Origin: Bacteroidota bacterium
GTDB lineage: Bacteria; Bacteroidota; Bacteroidia; Chitinophagales; Chitinophagaceae
Length of the DNA: 64,000 nucleotides
NCBI GenBank assembly: GCA_018266455.1
Contig: JAFEAJ010000010.1
Span: 1-64,000, forward strand
Direction of reading: 5' to 3'
Both the position numbers and the translations under genes were made by a program. The number at the start of each line of letters is the position of its first letter. The first letter of the stretch is position 1. Below, piece by piece: positions 45,527-56,326 of the stretch. Below the pieces are notes generated by a model. That model had not been told where the DNA came from. It searched no databases and worked only from the letters and a program-made list of their open reading frames with translations.

Positions 45527-46642
45527 CTATATAATCGTTGACTTCCTCAGCTCAATATTCTCTTTATTCACTCCAACAGGAATTTTATTTGAAACGAAAT
45601 CGCTGATAAGCTCACCGATTGTTGTTGTGAAATAGAAATTCACTGGGTCAATATCTTTTGTTACGAACCCATTGTCTAAAGTCCAGTTAACGGCTGTTCT
45701 TACCAGTCCGGCTTCTTTGTTTAAGCCGAAATGATCGAGCATCATAGCGGCCGACAATATCGAACCAACCGGGTTAGCGATATCTTTCCCCGCAGCTTGC
45801 GGGTAAGAGCCATGAATGGGCTCAAACAGCGCCGAACCATTCCCAACAGAAGCCGATGGCAATAGGCCTAGCGATCCACTGATTACGCTGGCCTCATCGC
45901 TAATGATATCGCCGAACATATTTTCAGTAAGGATCACGTCAAATTGTTTTGGGTTCAGGATGATTTGCATGGAAGCATTGTCAACAAATAAAAAGTCAAG
46001 TGAAACATCAGCGTATTGAGATGAAGTTTCTTTCACAACTTTTCTCCATAGCCTTGACGTTTCCAATACATTTGCTTTATCAACGAGCGTTAATTTTTTC
46101 CTTCTTTGTTGCGCATTTTTGAAAGCGAGGTGAGCTATCCGCTGAATTTCTTCCCTGGAATAGGTGCAATCATCCATTGCTCGATTGCCGTCTGCGCTGG
46201 TTTCTTTTTTGCCAAAATAAATGCCTCCTGTCAGTTCGCGGTAAATAATAAAGTCAACATTTTCTATATTCTGCGCTTTTAGCGGCGACAGGTGGTGCAG
46301 TGAAGGGTAAGTTGTTACCGGGCGTATGTTTGCGAACAATTGCAGCGATTTCCTGAGTTTCAGCAGGCCCTGCTCAGGCCTTACTTTTGCTGTAGGGTCA
46401 TTGTCATATTTAGGGTGACCGATAGCGCCGAACAAAATGGCATCACTGTTCAATGAAGCCTCAATGGTGTCGTTGGGCAAAGGGCTGCCTGTCTTATCAA
46501 TAGCATCGGCGCCCATTAAGCAATAATGATAATTAAATTCATGTCCAAACTGTTCGGCAATGGCATTCAGCACTTTTACTGATTGTCTTGTCACTTCCGG
46601 GCCAATTCCATCGCCTTCAATAATTACAATGTTCTTGTTCAT
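45527..46642 (-). CDS. leuB: 3-isopropylmalate dehydrogenase
   Basis: A 371-residue enzyme with the family motifs IVIIEGDGIGPEVTRQSV, LLKLRKSLQLFANIRPV (substrate arginines), LTGGIYFG, LTENMFGDIISDEAS and GSYPQAAGKDIANP (NAD region). It oxidises 3-isopropylmalate to 2-oxoisocaproate. Normal length. It starts 16 bases after leuD. Confidence 0.96.
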   Translation of the reverse strand: MNKNIVIIEGDGIGPEVTRQSVKVLNAIAEQFGHEFNYHYCLMGADAIDKTGSPLPNDTIEASLNSDAILFGAIGHPKYDNDPTAKVRPEQGLLKLRKSLQLFANIRPVTTYPSLHHLSPLKAQNIENVDFIIYRELTGGIYFGKKETSADGNRAMDDCTYSREEIQRIAHLAFKNAQQRRKKLTLVDKANVLETSRLWRKVVKETSSQYADVSLDFLFVDNASMQIILNPKQFDVILTENMFGDIISDEASVISGSLGLLPSASVGNGSALFEPIHGSYPQAAGKDIANPVGSILSAAMMLDHFGLNKEAGLVRTAVNWTLDNGFVTKDIDPVNFYFTTTIGELISDFVSNKIPVGVNKENIELRKSTII

Positions 46643-46658
46643 AAAATTTTTCTAAGAT

Positions 46659-47249
46659 TTAGTTTATTGAAGTTTCAAATTTTTCAATTTCATTTTTTAT
46701 GTTGAGCAGGTAGTCAATATCGTCATATCCATTTAGCAAACAGGTTTTTTTATAGTTATTGATATCGAATTTTTCTTGCTCGCCCGAAGGCAATAGTGCT
46801 ATTGTTTGTTTTTCGAGGTTTACCTCTATTTCTGTTCCTGGGTTTTTTTTGATGGCATCAAATAATTTTTGCAAGAAAGATTCACTGACGGTAACAGGCA
46901 GCAGGAAATTATTCAAGGCATTATTCCTGAAGATATCAGCAAAGAAACTGCTCACCACCACATCAAATCCATAATCCTTAATTGCCCAGGCTGCATGCTC
47001 ACGGCTGGAGCCGCAGCCAAAATTTTTTGCGGCAACTAGTATTTTGCCATGATAGGTTGGGTTGTTCAGTATAAAATCGTTTTTCGGCTGTCCATTGCTG
47101 TTAAAACGCCAGTCGCGGAACAGGTTCTGCCCAAAGCCTTCCCTTGTCGTGGCTTTCAGGAACCGCGCTGGGATGATCTGGTCGGTATCTACATTCTCAA
47201 TATTGACCGGGACTGCTGTTGATTTTATGTTGTTGATGCTTTTGCTCAT
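46659..47249 (-). CDS. leuD: 3-isopropylmalate dehydratase small subunit
   Basis: A 196-residue protein with [14 protein letters not shown] and the swivel-domain motif [18 protein letters not shown]. It works with LeuC to isomerise isopropylmalate. Its start is one base after the stop of an exported PEBP-family gene that separates it from leuC. Confidence 0.96.
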   Translation of the reverse strand: MSKSINNIKSTAVPVNIENVDTDQIIPARFLKATTREGFGQNLFRDWRFNSNGQPKNDFILNNPTYHGKILVAAKNFGCGSSREHAAWAIKDYGFDVVVSSFFADIFRNNALNNFLLPVTVSESFLQKLFDAIKKNPGTEIEVNLEKQTIALLPSGEQEKFDINNYKKTCLLNGYDDIDYLLNIKNEIEKFETSIN

Positions 47250-47250
47250 T

Positions 47251-47793
47251 TTATCTTTTATAATACATTACCAATGTCGCTTTCTCTATGGTATTTGAAT
47301 AAAGGTTGAACCCGACGTAGGCGGGGGTTGCATTTTTGTCTAAGCCAAGTTTTGCGGTTTTCAAAGCGTAAATTGTGATTTTGTATTCATGAAAACCATG
47401 GCCCTGGGGAGGGCAGGGGCCGCCATAGCCAGGCTGGCCAAAATCAGTCATGCTCTGGATCGTGCCAGGAGGCATTAGCCCTTTTGAGATATTGCCCGCA
47501 CCGGTTTTCAATTCGGTTACATTTGATGGAACATCAAAAACCACCCAGTGCCAAAAGCCACTGCCGGTAGGCGCATCGGGATCGAACATGGTGATGGCGA
47601 AGCTTTTCGTTCCTGCCGGAGCATTTTCCCAGTACAGTTCCGGGGAAAGATTTTCTCCCGTGCACCCAAACCCATTATACACTTGTTTGTCTGTTGCCTG
47701 CCCGCCAATATCTTTGCTTTTCAGCGTGAAGGTTTGAGCGGATAATAAATTTGCCATTGTGCAAAAATTTAAGATCAGAAACAGGTTTTTCAT
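47251..47793 (-). CDS. Exported YbhB/YbcL-type (PEBP) phosphatidylethanolamine-binding-like protein
   Basis: A 180-residue protein with a signal peptide (about residues 1-19, ending LLSAQ) and the PEBP signature [19 protein letters not shown], followed by [18 protein letters not shown]. The family binds small anionic or phospholipid ligands; the bacterial members have no settled function. It lies between leuC (21 bp) and leuD (1 bp) and is surely co-transcribed. No known step of leucine synthesis needs it, and being exported it cannot meet the cytoplasmic enzymes. Its place may be a passenger insertion. Confidence 0.9.
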   Translation of the reverse strand: MKNLFLILNFCTMANLLSAQTFTLKSKDIGGQATDKQVYNGFGCTGENLSPELYWENAPAGTKSFAITMFDPDAPTGSGFWHWVVFDVPSNVTELKTGAGNISKGLMPPGTIQSMTDFGQPGYGGPCPPQGHGFHEYKITIYALKTAKLGLDKNATPAYVGFNLYSNTIEKATLVMYYKR

Positions 47794-47814
47794 ATTGCTC
47801 TATTTTTCGAGATT

Positions 47815-49212
47815 TTATATTAATTCCCTGACATCAGTTACTTCACCTGTAATGGCTGCAGCGGCTGCTGTAAGCGGGCTTGCCAGCATGGTACGGGCAT
47901 TTTGGCCCTGCCTGCCTTCAAAATTTCTGTTTGACGTAGAGATGCAATATTTGCCGGCAGGGATTTTGTCTTCGTTCATTCCCAAACAGGCGCTGCACCC
48001 GGGCTGGCGAAGATTAAACCCTGCTTCTTCAAAAACTTTGTGGATGCCTTCTTCAATGGCCTGTTTTTCTACCTGCTTGCTGCCCGGCACTACCCACACT
48101 TCCACATTATTGGCTTTCTTTTTTCCTTTTACGAATGAAGCTACCATGCGCAGGTCTTCAATCCGGCTGTTGGTACAGCTTCCTATAAAAACGTAATCTA
48201 CCTTCTGGCCTTTTATATTAATGCCAGGCTCCAGGCCCATGTATTGTAAAGATTTTTCGAAAGAAGGTTTTTCTTTTGCAGCGATCTCATTTAGAGTTGG
48301 AACATGACCTGTAACGCTGATGCCCATGCCTGGGTTTGTTCCATAAGTGATCATTGGCCCGATATCGGCCGCATTAATGTGTATCTCTTTATCAAATTTT
48401 GCGCCTGTATCGCTGTATAACGTTGACCAATATGAGATTTTTTTATCCCACGCTTTATCTTTTGGCGCAAACAACCTTCCTTTTATATAATTGAAAGTGG
48501 TTTCATCAGGGGCAATCATCCCGCCCCGGGCGCCCATTTCAATGCTCATGTTGCAGATGGTCATGCGCGCCTCCATGGACAGGTTGCGGATGGCAGAACC
48601 GGCGTACTCGACAAAGTAGCCGGTAGCTCCGCTGGCAGATATTTTTGAAATGATGTACAGGATAATGTCTTTTGAAACCACGCCTTTATTAAGCGGGCCT
48701 TCCACATTGATTCGCATCAGCTTTGGCTTGCTTTGAAGCAAACATTGTGTAGCCATCACCATTTCTACTTCACTGGTGCCAATGCCAAATGCAATGGCCC
48801 CAAAAGCTCCGTGAGTGGAGGTGTGGCTGTCGCCGCAAACAATTGTCATTCCAGGCTGTGTAATCCCAAGCTCCGGGCCGATTACATGAACGATTCCCTG
48901 GTAAGGGTGGCCAAGACCGTATAATTCAATTCCGAATTCAGCGCAATTTTTCTTCAACGCTTCAACTTGTAACCTGGATAATTCTTCTTTAATGGGAAGC
49001 TCCTGGTGAATGGTTGGGACATTATGGTCGGCAGTGGCTACAATTTGTTTAGGGCGAAAAACATTGATGCCCCTTTGCTTTAGCCCGGAAAATGCCTGAG
49101 GGCTTGTTACTTCATGAATAAAATGTTTGTCGATATACAAAACAGAAAGGCCGCTATCAATGGTTTTGACAATATGCCTGTCCCATATTTTTTCGAAAAG
49201 AGTTTTGCCCAT
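47815..49212 (-). CDS. leuC: 3-isopropylmalate dehydratase large subunit
   Basis: A 465-residue aconitase-family protein. [4Fe-4S] ligands are in [13 protein letters not shown] and [13 protein letters not shown], with the motif [20 protein letters not shown] and the end [18 protein letters not shown]. It forms the isomerase with LeuD. Normal length. It follows leuA after 90 bases. Confidence 0.97.
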   Translation of the reverse strand: MGKTLFEKIWDRHIVKTIDSGLSVLYIDKHFIHEVTSPQAFSGLKQRGINVFRPKQIVATADHNVPTIHQELPIKEELSRLQVEALKKNCAEFGIELYGLGHPYQGIVHVIGPELGITQPGMTIVCGDSHTSTHGAFGAIAFGIGTSEVEMVMATQCLLQSKPKLMRINVEGPLNKGVVSKDIILYIISKISASGATGYFVEYAGSAIRNLSMEARMTICNMSIEMGARGGMIAPDETTFNYIKGRLFAPKDKAWDKKISYWSTLYSDTGAKFDKEIHINAADIGPMITYGTNPGMGISVTGHVPTLNEIAAKEKPSFEKSLQYMGLEPGINIKGQKVDYVFIGSCTNSRIEDLRMVASFVKGKKKANNVEVWVVPGSKQVEKQAIEEGIHKVFEEAGFNLRQPGCSACLGMNEDKIPAGKYCISTSNRNFEGRQGQNARTMLASPLTAAAAAITGEVTDVRELI

Positions 49213-49302
49213 TTGTGCGTTAGGTTTACTTGTATATTAGTTTCCAGTCCTGGTTTTTTTCTCCTTTTTACAGGTATTATTTCAAGTGCTTATTTTATAT
49301 GC

Positions 49303-50472
49303 TTATACTGCAGCCACTGAAACCAAATAGGTTTTTGCAAGTTCATGCAAATCGCTCTCCACGACTTCTTTTTTTGTGTCTGCTACTTTTAAAAACCGTT
49401 CATAAATCACATCAATGTCATTGCGTGTAAATTCATACCCGATTTTTTGTAAACGGAATGCCAGCGCACTTCTGCCGCTTCTTGCAGTAAGTACGATTTT
49501 AGATCCGTCCGCCCCTACTTCTTCCGGGTTAATGATTTCATAAGTGAGCGAATCTTTTAAGAAGCCATCCTGGTGGATACCGGAAGAATGAGAAAATGCA
49601 TTGGAGCCAACAATGGCTTTATTAGGTTGAACAGGCATGCGCATGGTTTCTGAAACAAGCCGGCTCATTGGATTGAGCAGCTCCGTTTTTATGCCAGTAT
49701 AAAAACCAAGATGTTTGTGCTGTTTAAGGATCATCACGCATTCTTCCATCGAAGTATTGCCTGCTCTTTCGCCCAAACCGTTAACTGTGCATTCGATTTG
49801 TCTTGCGCCGGCAATAACACCAGCAATAGAATTGGCTGTTGCGAGGCCCAGATCGTTGTGGCAGTGGCACGAAATGATGGCTTTATCAATATTTTTTACA
49901 TTTTTTGTGAGGTACGCAATCTTTTCTCCATACTGGTAAGGCAGGCAATAGCCAGTAGTGTCAGGGATGTTGACAACTGTTGCGCCGGCGCCAATAACAG
50001 CTTCCACTACTTTGGCGAGGTATTCATTTTCTGTCCTGCCCGCATCTTCGGCATAAAATTCTACATCGTCGACAAATTTTTTTGCCCATTTCACTGCCTG
50101 GATGGCACGTTTTAAAATTTCTTCTCTGGTAGAATTGAACTTGCTTTTAATATGGTAATCAGACGTGCCGATGCCGGTGTGGATCCTTGGCTTTTTTGCA
50201 TTTTTTAATGCTTCTGCGGCAACTTCGATATCTTTTTGAACTGCACGGGTAAGCCCGCAAACAGTTGCATTTTTGATGATTTTCGAAATTTCGTCCACCG
50301 AATGAAAATCGCCAGGGCTAGAAATAGGGAAGCCCGCTTCAATGATATCAACGCCAAGCTCTTCCAGTTTAAGTGCCAGCTCAATTTTTTCTGATGTGTT
50401 CAACTTGCAGCCGGGAACCTGTTCGCCATCTCGGAGCGTGGTATCAAAAATGAAGACTTTATTTTCAGCCAT
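49303..50472 (-). CDS. leuA: 2-isopropylmalate synthase, short form without the regulatory domain
   Basis: A 389-residue DRE-TIM enzyme. It has [13 protein letters not shown] (catalytic Arg/Asp), the metal site [14 protein letters not shown], and [10 protein letters not shown]. After the barrel it has a helical linker ([19 protein letters not shown]) but stops before the LeuA dimerisation/allosteric domain present in ~520-residue forms. It condenses acetyl-CoA with 2-oxoisovalerate. Feedback inhibition by leucine through that domain is therefore not expected. Homocitrate or citramalate synthase is unlikely given the leuCDB neighbours. Confidence 0.92.
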   Translation of the reverse strand: MAENKVFIFDTTLRDGEQVPGCKLNTSEKIELALKLEELGVDIIEAGFPISSPGDFHSVDEISKIIKNATVCGLTRAVQKDIEVAAEALKNAKKPRIHTGIGTSDYHIKSKFNSTREEILKRAIQAVKWAKKFVDDVEFYAEDAGRTENEYLAKVVEAVIGAGATVVNIPDTTGYCLPYQYGEKIAYLTKNVKNIDKAIISCHCHNDLGLATANSIAGVIAGARQIECTVNGLGERAGNTSMEECVMILKQHKHLGFYTGIKTELLNPMSRLVSETMRMPVQPNKAIVGSNAFSHSSGIHQDGFLKDSLTYEIINPEEVGADGSKIVLTARSGRSALAFRLQKIGYEFTRNDIDVIYERFLKVADTKKEVVESDLHELAKTYLVSVAAV

Positions 50473-50516
50473 GGGTTTTCGTTAAAATGTCAGTTAAGTT
50501 TATAAATCAACAGTTT

Positions 50517-50530
50517 CAAAGGTATCTTTG
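50517..50530. promoter_or_regulatory. Overlapping divergent promoter boxes for leuA and the gene at 50638
   Basis: On the minus strand TACCTTTG (50524-50517) points to leuA. On the plus strand TATCTTTG (50523-50530) points to the unknown gene at 50638. Both are exact TAnnTTTG boxes and they share two base pairs. Clear -33 TTG elements at the right spacing are missing on both sides. Confidence 0.55.
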
Positions 50531-50637
50531 TTAAACTTGGCAGAGAAATCAAAATAGAAACTGTTTTACGCGGAGCAAGCCGCTAAAATCTTGTGAAGAT
50601 CCTTTGCTGTGCTGAGTTTTAAAGATTTTCAATTACA

Positions 50638-52179
50638 ATGCCCAACCGATCATCCGACACGCTGTTCCAACTCGTGAAATCGCTTAAAAAGTCTGAAAAA
50701 CGAAATTTTAAGCTCTATGTCAAAAGGAACTCTTCAGCCGAAGACCTGAAGATAACCCAACTATTTGACGCGATTGACAATATGGATTTGTATGATGAGC
50801 CGCAGGTGCTCAAGAAATGCAAGACCATTGCTAAGCAGCAACTGTCGAACATGAAAGCCCATTTGTACCGAGAAATTCTTTCAAGCCTGCGCCTGATAAG
50901 GAATGAAGACAATATTGATATGCAGCTTCATGAACAGCTCGATTTTGCCCGTATTTTATATAACCGGGGGTTGTACCTGCAAAGCTTAAGGACCCTGGAT
51001 AAGATAAGAGAACTGGCACAAAAAAACAATCAGCTTACTTTTTTATTGCAGGTCCTTTTTTTTGAAAAGAAAATTGAAGCATTGCATATTACCCGAAGCA
51101 TGCAGGACAGGGCCGAAAGCTTAGCCCTTGAAGTTGACCAGACAAACAGGCGGCTTCAGCTAATAGGCAGCTTGTCCAACCTTTCCCTGCAATTGTATAG
51201 CTGGTACATTAAAAACGGGCATGCCAGGAATAAAGCAGATGAAGAGGCTGTTCAAAAGTTTTTTGAAAAAGGGCTTTCCGGTGCTAATGGCAACTGCAAT
51301 GGGTTTTACGAAAAGTTGTATTATTACCAAAGCTATTGCTGGTATGCTTTTATCAGGCAGGATTTTTTATTATACTACCGCTATGCACAAAAGTGGGTCG
51401 ATCTTTTTGAGAAAGAAGAATTCATGATTGAGATTGAAACGGCTCATTACATCAAAGGAATGCACAATTTGCTCGGCGCCCATTTCGATTTGCAGAACTA
51501 CAAAAAGTTTTTAGAAGCGCTGGGCCGGTTTGAAAAATTTTCCGAGTCGGCAATTGTTTTGCAAAACGACAATAACCTTATTCAATCTTTCATTTACCTG
51601 AGTATTTCGCGTATCAACAAGCATTTTATTGAAGGCACTTTTACTGAAGGGAAAGGAATCGTGCCGGGCATTCTTGAGAAATTGGGCCAGTACCAGTTGT
51701 ATATTGACAGGCACCGCGTGTTGGTTTTTTATTACAAGTTCGCTTCGCTTTATTTTGGCAGCGGTGATTATGAAAATGCCATTGATTACCTTAATAAGAT
51801 CATAAACTGGAAAATGGATTTAAGGACAGACCTGCAATGTTATTCCCGTTTGTTGCATTTGATTGCTCATTATGAGCTGGAAAATTATCAATTGTTGGAA
51901 TACCTTATTAAATCTGTTTACCGTTTTATGGCCAAGATGGAAAACCTAGGCGTGGTGGAGGAAGAAATATTCAACTTCCTGCGCCGGTCATTCCGTTTAT
52001 CACCGAAATCGTTAAAGCCTGAGTTTCAAAAGCTGCTCGATAAACTGAAAAAGCTTGAAAAAAACCCTTTTGCTACCCGTGCATTTTCTTATCTCGATAT
52101 CATTTCTTGGTTAGAGAGCAAAATAAAAGATGTGCCAGTACAGGATGTGATACGGGAGAAATTTTTGCAGAAAAGTTGA
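50638..52179 (+). CDS. Conserved helical protein of unknown function (TPR-like)
   Basis: A 513-residue, nearly all-helical, basic-to-neutral cytoplasmic protein with no signal peptide or membrane segment. The N-terminal LFQLVKSLKKSEKRNFKLYV and repeated helix pairs (ILYNRGLYLQSLRTLDKIRELA; FASLYFGSGDYENAIDYLNKII) resemble tetratricopeptide-type helical repeats. I have a general recollection of such ~500-residue proteins in Chitinophagaceae without an assigned role. It is divergent from leuA with overlapping promoter boxes. No enzyme motif is visible. It may be a scaffold or regulator. Confidence 0.75.
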   Translation: MPNRSSDTLFQLVKSLKKSEKRNFKLYVKRNSSAEDLKITQLFDAIDNMDLYDEPQVLKKCKTIAKQQLSNMKAHLYREILSSLRLIRNEDNIDMQLHEQLDFARILYNRGLYLQSLRTLDKIRELAQKNNQLTFLLQVLFFEKKIEALHITRSMQDRAESLALEVDQTNRRLQLIGSLSNLSLQLYSWYIKNGHARNKADEEAVQKFFEKGLSGANGNCNGFYEKLYYYQSYCWYAFIRQDFLLYYRYAQKWVDLFEKEEFMIEIETAHYIKGMHNLLGAHFDLQNYKKFLEALGRFEKFSESAIVLQNDNNLIQSFIYLSISRINKHFIEGTFTEGKGIVPGILEKLGQYQLYIDRHRVLVFYYKFASLYFGSGDYENAIDYLNKIINWKMDLRTDLQCYSRLLHLIAHYELENYQLLEYLIKSVYRFMAKMENLGVVEEEIFNFLRRSFRLSPKSLKPEFQKLLDKLKKLEKNPFATRAFSYLDIISWLESKIKDVPVQDVIREKFLQKS

Positions 52180-52227
52180 ACTTGTAAACATCATTTGGAG
52201 GGGTAAAAGCTTTCAACCGATTTGTCA

Positions 52228-52252
52228 ATACACTTGCCGGCAGGCAAGGTGT
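52228..52252. terminator. Hairpin between convergent genes (unknown gene and uvrA)
   Basis: ACACTTGCC pairs with GGCAAGGTGT (one bulge) around a GGCA turn. Short T runs follow on the plus strand. It could stop transcription from either side. Confidence 0.45.
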
Positions 52253-52264
52253 TTCATTGCCTTT

Positions 52265-55111
52265 TTAATCGATGAATCGCCCGGTATAACTCGTCTTCAC
52301 TTTTTTCAATCCATTTGGTATGCCGGCATAAACAAGGTGGCCGCCTCCATCGCCTGCCTCAGGGCCAAGGTCAATGACCCAATCTGCAGATTTGATTACA
52401 TCAGTGTTGTGTTCTATCACAATTACAGAATGGCCCTGTTCAATCAATGCATTGAACGAAATCAGCAGTTTTTTGATATCATGAAAATGAAGGCCGGTAG
52501 TAGGCTCATCAAAAATGAAAAGAATATGCCCAACCCCTTTTCCTTTTCCAAGAAATGAGGCCAGCTTCACACGCTGTGCTTCGCCTCCGGATAATGTGTC
52601 GGAAGATTGCCCAAGTTTTACATAACCCAGGCCCACGTCGCTCAATGGCTTTATCTTGCTGATGATGTCTTGCTCGTCTTTGAAAAATGCAATCGATTCG
52701 TCCACGCTCATCTCGAGCACATCAAAAATGCTTTTGTTCTTATAGGCTACTTCAAGCACTTCTTCTTTAAATCTTTTTCCGCCACATACTTCGCAGGTCA
52801 AATGAACATCGGCCAAAAACTGCATTTCTACAATTTGTTCTCCTTCGCCTTTGCAGGTATCACAACGGCCGCCATCTACATTGAAAGAAAAATGTTTGGG
52901 CTGAAAGCCACGCGTTTTGCTCAAAGGCTGCCTGGCAAATAAATCCCTGACCTCATCATAAGCTTTTATGTACGTAACCGGGTTGCTTCGCGAAGATTTG
53001 CCAATCGGGTTCTGGTCAACCATTTCAACCTGAGAAATATAATCCGTGTCGCCGGTGATGGCCTTATGCAAGCCCACTTTGTCGCCGCTAAATTCTCCTT
53101 TCATTTTTTGCAATGCAGGGAACAATATATGTTTTATTAAAGTGGTTTTGCCGCTGCCGCTCACGCCGCTAACAACGCATAGTATATTCAATGGAAACTC
53201 AACAGAAATGCCTTTGAGGTTATGTTGCCTTGCTCCTTCAATAATTATCGAGCGGCTCCATTTGCGGATATTTTTTGATGGCTCAATTTTAAACTCCCTT
53301 TTCAGGTATTTTCCTGTAAGGCTATTAGGGTTTTTGATCAGTTCATCATAATTTCCATGAGCCACTATTTCGCCACCAAGATGGCTTGCCAGGGGGCCCA
53401 TATCAATAATATAATCTGCTTCCCGCATCATCATTTCATCATGCTCTACTACTACAACGGTATTGCCGAGGTCTCGGAGTTCTTTCAATACCCTTATCAG
53501 CCTTTGTGTATCTCTTGGATGCAAACCAATGGAAGGCTCATCTAAAATGTATAAAGAGTTAGTGAGATTGCTGCCGATCGAACGTGTCAGTTGAATACGC
53601 TGGCTTTCTCCACCGCTTAATGAATTAGCAAGGCGATTTAATGTGAGATAGCCCAATCCAACATCCAATAAAGTCTGTAACCGGTGGTGAATTTCTATCA
53701 GGATTCTTTTAGCCACCTTTTTATCAAAATCGCTTAGCAATAGGTTATCAAGCCACCTCTGCAAGTCAGTAACCGGCAATTCACACAATTCTCCAATATG
53801 CTTATCGCCCACTTTCACATACAGCGCTTCCTTCCTCAGCCGATAGCCCTGGCATTCAGGACAAATTGTTCTGCCCCGATAGCGCGAAAGAAGCACACGG
53901 TACTGCACTTTGTAAAGGTTCTTTTCCACTTCTTCAAAAAAACCATTTATGCCATAAGCGTCACCGTTGCCTTTCCATAATGTTTCATACTGTTTCTTTG
54001 TCAGGTCCATAACAGGCTTGTGCACGGGGAAATCAAATTTTTTTGCAGCTTTGACGAACTGGTCTTTCCACCATACCAGTTTCTCTCCTTTCCAGGGGGC
54101 AACAGCCCCTTCGTACACGCTTAACCTTTTGTCTGGGACCACAAGATCCTCATCAATGCCAAGCACCTGGCTAAAGCCTTCGCAAACAGGGCATGCACCG
54201 TAAGGGTTATTGAAAGAAAACAAATTCGGCACCGGTTCTTCGAACTTGATGCCATCCAATTCAAATTTATTGGAGAAAGCGATCTGGTTGCTGTTATTTA
54301 CTTCCAGCAGCATTTCTCCTTCTCCTTCATAAAATGCAGTGTCAATAGAATCCGTTATTCGATGAAGGTCATCTTCATCAAAATTTTTGACGATTAAACG
54401 GTCAATAAGAATATATGATTGCTTTGAGGCCAGGAATGCAAGGTTCGGAATGCTGGGCGACTGCCCGCTTTCGACAGCCTGCTGTTCTAACAGTTCCTCG
54501 ATACGGGCAACCTCATTATTAAGATACAATCGCGAAAACCCTTTTTGCAATAAAATATTCAATTCTTCTTTAAGGTCACGATTTTTATGTTGTTTGAAGG
54601 GAACAAGGATAAGCGCTTTATCGCCGGGCTTCAATGACTTGACTGTTTCCAGTACATCATTCACGTCATCTTTCTTTACCTGTTTTCCTGAAACAGGAGA
54701 AATGGTTTTGCCGATCCTAGCAAACATTAGCCGCAGGTAATCATAAATTTCTGTCATGCTCCCAACTGTTGACCTTGGAGTGCGCATGATCACTTTTTGT
54801 TCAATCGCTATTGCAGGGCAAAGGCCTTTTATATAATCCACATCAGGCTTGTTCATGCGTGCCATAAATTGCCTTGCATAAGCGCTGAGGCTTTCGGCAT
54901 AACGCCGCTGCCCTTCTGCAAATAATGTGTCAATTGTTAATGATGATTTGCCTGAACCAGAAACACCGGTAACTACCACAAGTTTGTTCCGGGGAATTTC
55001 AACAGTAATGTTTTTTAGATTATGAGCCCTTGCTCCCTTAATAAGAATAGTATCCCTCAAGGATGCCTCTGATATGGTTTCTTTCTTTATCTTTTCCTTT
55101 ATTTGTGCCAT
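52265..55111 (-). CDS. uvrA: Excinuclease ABC subunit A
   Basis: A 948-residue damage-recognition ATPase. First Walker [11 protein letters not shown] (about residues 49-58) and signature LSGGESQRI; second Walker [11 protein letters not shown] and signature [12 protein letters not shown]. Zinc modules are visible as CPVCEGF / CPECQGYR and [10 protein letters not shown] / CEVCGGKRF. It loads UvrB onto damaged DNA in nucleotide excision repair. Complete and of normal length. It stands alone with its own promoter. Confidence 0.97.
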   Translation of the reverse strand: MAQIKEKIKKETISEASLRDTILIKGARAHNLKNITVEIPRNKLVVVTGVSGSGKSSLTIDTLFAEGQRRYAESLSAYARQFMARMNKPDVDYIKGLCPAIAIEQKVIMRTPRSTVGSMTEIYDYLRLMFARIGKTISPVSGKQVKKDDVNDVLETVKSLKPGDKALILVPFKQHKNRDLKEELNILLQKGFSRLYLNNEVARIEELLEQQAVESGQSPSIPNLAFLASKQSYILIDRLIVKNFDEDDLHRITDSIDTAFYEGEGEMLLEVNNSNQIAFSNKFELDGIKFEEPVPNLFSFNNPYGACPVCEGFSQVLGIDEDLVVPDKRLSVYEGAVAPWKGEKLVWWKDQFVKAAKKFDFPVHKPVMDLTKKQYETLWKGNGDAYGINGFFEEVEKNLYKVQYRVLLSRYRGRTICPECQGYRLRKEALYVKVGDKHIGELCELPVTDLQRWLDNLLLSDFDKKVAKRILIEIHHRLQTLLDVGLGYLTLNRLANSLSGGESQRIQLTRSIGSNLTNSLYILDEPSIGLHPRDTQRLIRVLKELRDLGNTVVVVEHDEMMMREADYIIDMGPLASHLGGEIVAHGNYDELIKNPNSLTGKYLKREFKIEPSKNIRKWSRSIIIEGARQHNLKGISVEFPLNILCVVSGVSGSGKTTLIKHILFPALQKMKGEFSGDKVGLHKAITGDTDYISQVEMVDQNPIGKSSRSNPVTYIKAYDEVRDLFARQPLSKTRGFQPKHFSFNVDGGRCDTCKGEGEQIVEMQFLADVHLTCEVCGGKRFKEEVLEVAYKNKSIFDVLEMSVDESIAFFKDEQDIISKIKPLSDVGLGYVKLGQSSDTLSGGEAQRVKLASFLGKGKGVGHILFIFDEPTTGLHFHDIKKLLISFNALIEQGHSVIVIEHNTDVIKSADWVIDLGPEAGDGGGHLVYAGIPNGLKKVKTSYTGRFID

Positions 55112-55124
55112 CGCAATTAAGGAA

Positions 55125-55132
55125 CAAATGTA
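55125..55132 (-). promoter_or_regulatory. Promoter -7 box of uvrA
   Basis: On the minus strand TACATTTG at 55132-55125 fits TAnnTTTG, 14 bases before the ATG. No clear TTG upstream. No LexA-like palindrome was recognised. Confidence 0.5.
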
Positions 55133-55364
55133 TCTGCAAATGGTTATAAAAAAACAGTTTTTTTGACAGGCAAGGATACTTATGGCTGATATTAAATGTG
55201 CAAAACATTTTAACGCTATATTATTAGATATACAAATATGGTATTGGGCGGCTTAACTTAAAAGTTCACCGTTCACCCGTTCTGGTTTAACATCCACCCC
55301 AACTGCTTCTTTCACAATCCCAAAAAGCCTCTAAATTATTTTTCAAAAAAAAATTCCCAAAATG
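55133..55364. other. Gap upstream of uvrA and the sigma factor gene
   Basis: About 230 AT-rich bases between divergent genes. No open frame or repeat recognised. Confidence 0.5.
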
Positions 55365-55393
55365 TTGTTTATTCCAAAATTTGTATATCTTTA
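55365..55393 (+). promoter_or_regulatory. Probable promoter of the ECF sigma factor gene
   Basis: TTG at 55365-55367, an 18-base spacer, then TATCTTTA at 55386-55393 (one base off). It would give a leader of about 145 bases. Confidence 0.5.
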
Positions 55394-55542
55394 ACATCGA
55401 TTTGTACACTATTAACTAAACTAAACTCATATCGCCTATCGACTTTTCACTTCTACTTTAGAAAAACCAAACCATCATTTAATTTTTTTTATTTATAAAT
55501 CCAAACAACAATCCTATCACCTTCAAAAACCGTAGAAGTATT

Positions 55543-56124
55543 ATGAAATCTTTACGCCAAAAGACCGACCACGAATTAATCCATCTATTTCGCGACGGCG
55601 ACTTAACTGCTTTAGAAGCATTAGTGATTCGCCACAAAGACAAGCTTTACACATCCATTCTTTTTCTTGTAAAAGACAAATATCTTGCTGAGGATATTTT
55701 TCAGGATGTGTTGATTAAAGTGATAGACACTATCCGAGGTGGCCGCTACACGGAAGAAGGCAAATTTCTGCCATGGGCTATGCGCATCGCACACAACCTT
55801 TGTGTGGACCACTTCCGTAAAGTAAAACGCACCCCGGCCATTAAAACCAGTGATGACAGGGACATTTTCGAAGTGCTCAATTTCACTGAAGAGGGCGCCG
55901 ACACAAAGATGATGAAGCGGCAAAGCCACGACCGCGTTAGGCAAATGCTCGACATGCTTCCTGAAGACCAGAAGGAAGTCATCATCCTGCGCCACTATGC
56001 TGACCTGAGCTTCAAGGAAATCGCATCGCTCACCAATTGCAGCATCAACACTGCCCTTGGCCGCATGCGCTATGGCCTTATCAACCTCAGGAAAATGATG
56101 GTTGAAAAAAACATCGCTCTTTAA
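55543..56124 (+). CDS. ECF-type RNA polymerase sigma factor
   Basis: A 193-residue sigma-70-family protein. Region 2 includes LVIRHKDKLYTSILFLVKDKYLAEDIFQDVLIKV in pieces and FLPWAMRIAHNLCVDHFRKVKR. Region 4 reads LPEDQKEVIILRHYADLSFKEIA with the helix-turn-helix SINTALGRMRYGLINLRKMM. It redirects RNA polymerase to a stress or envelope regulon that cannot be named from sequence. No anti-sigma gene with a recognised domain follows. A possible 39-residue hydrophobic-tailed peptide lies just downstream. Its own long AT-rich leader is unusual. Confidence 0.9.
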   Translation: MKSLRQKTDHELIHLFRDGDLTALEALVIRHKDKLYTSILFLVKDKYLAEDIFQDVLIKVIDTIRGGRYTEEGKFLPWAMRIAHNLCVDHFRKVKRTPAIKTSDDRDIFEVLNFTEEGADTKMMKRQSHDRVRQMLDMLPEDQKEVIILRHYADLSFKEIASLTNCSINTALGRMRYGLINLRKMMVEKNIAL

Positions 56125-56161
56125 TTTTTTAAAAAAATTAACCAAACAAAAAGGAACGGAA

Positions 56162-56281
56162 TTGAAACAACTGCTACATTCACAAAATGATCAGCTCGGA
56201 AAATATTTAACGCAAAAATCCTGCAGTGCCATCACAAGGATTTTTTTAATTCTTGTCATTCTGTCGCTCCATCTGGCCTAA
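56162..56281 (+). CDS. Possible small membrane peptide after the sigma factor
   Basis: A 39-codon frame from a TTG at 56162 to TAA at 56279-56281. It is polar for the first half (KQLLHSQNDQLGKYL) and hydrophobic at the end (IFLILVILSLHLA). It starts 37 bases after the sigma gene and ends 46 bases before the terminator, so it fits inside that transcript. The only support is position and hydrophobic pattern; it could be chance. Confidence 0.3.
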   Translation: MKQLLHSQNDQLGKYLTQKSCSAITRIFLILVILSLHLA

Positions 56282-56326
56282 TCTATTGCTTGCTGTCGGA
56301 AGGTTGTAACAGAATGACGCCTAACT

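Noticed and set aside
50473-50637. Leu-rich leader peptide before leuA
   Set aside because: The minus-strand sequence between the promoter box and leuA holds no short ORF with Leu codon runs.
55621-56145. 174-codon minus-strand open frame
   Set aside because: Antisense to the ECF sigma factor; no recognisable protein features.
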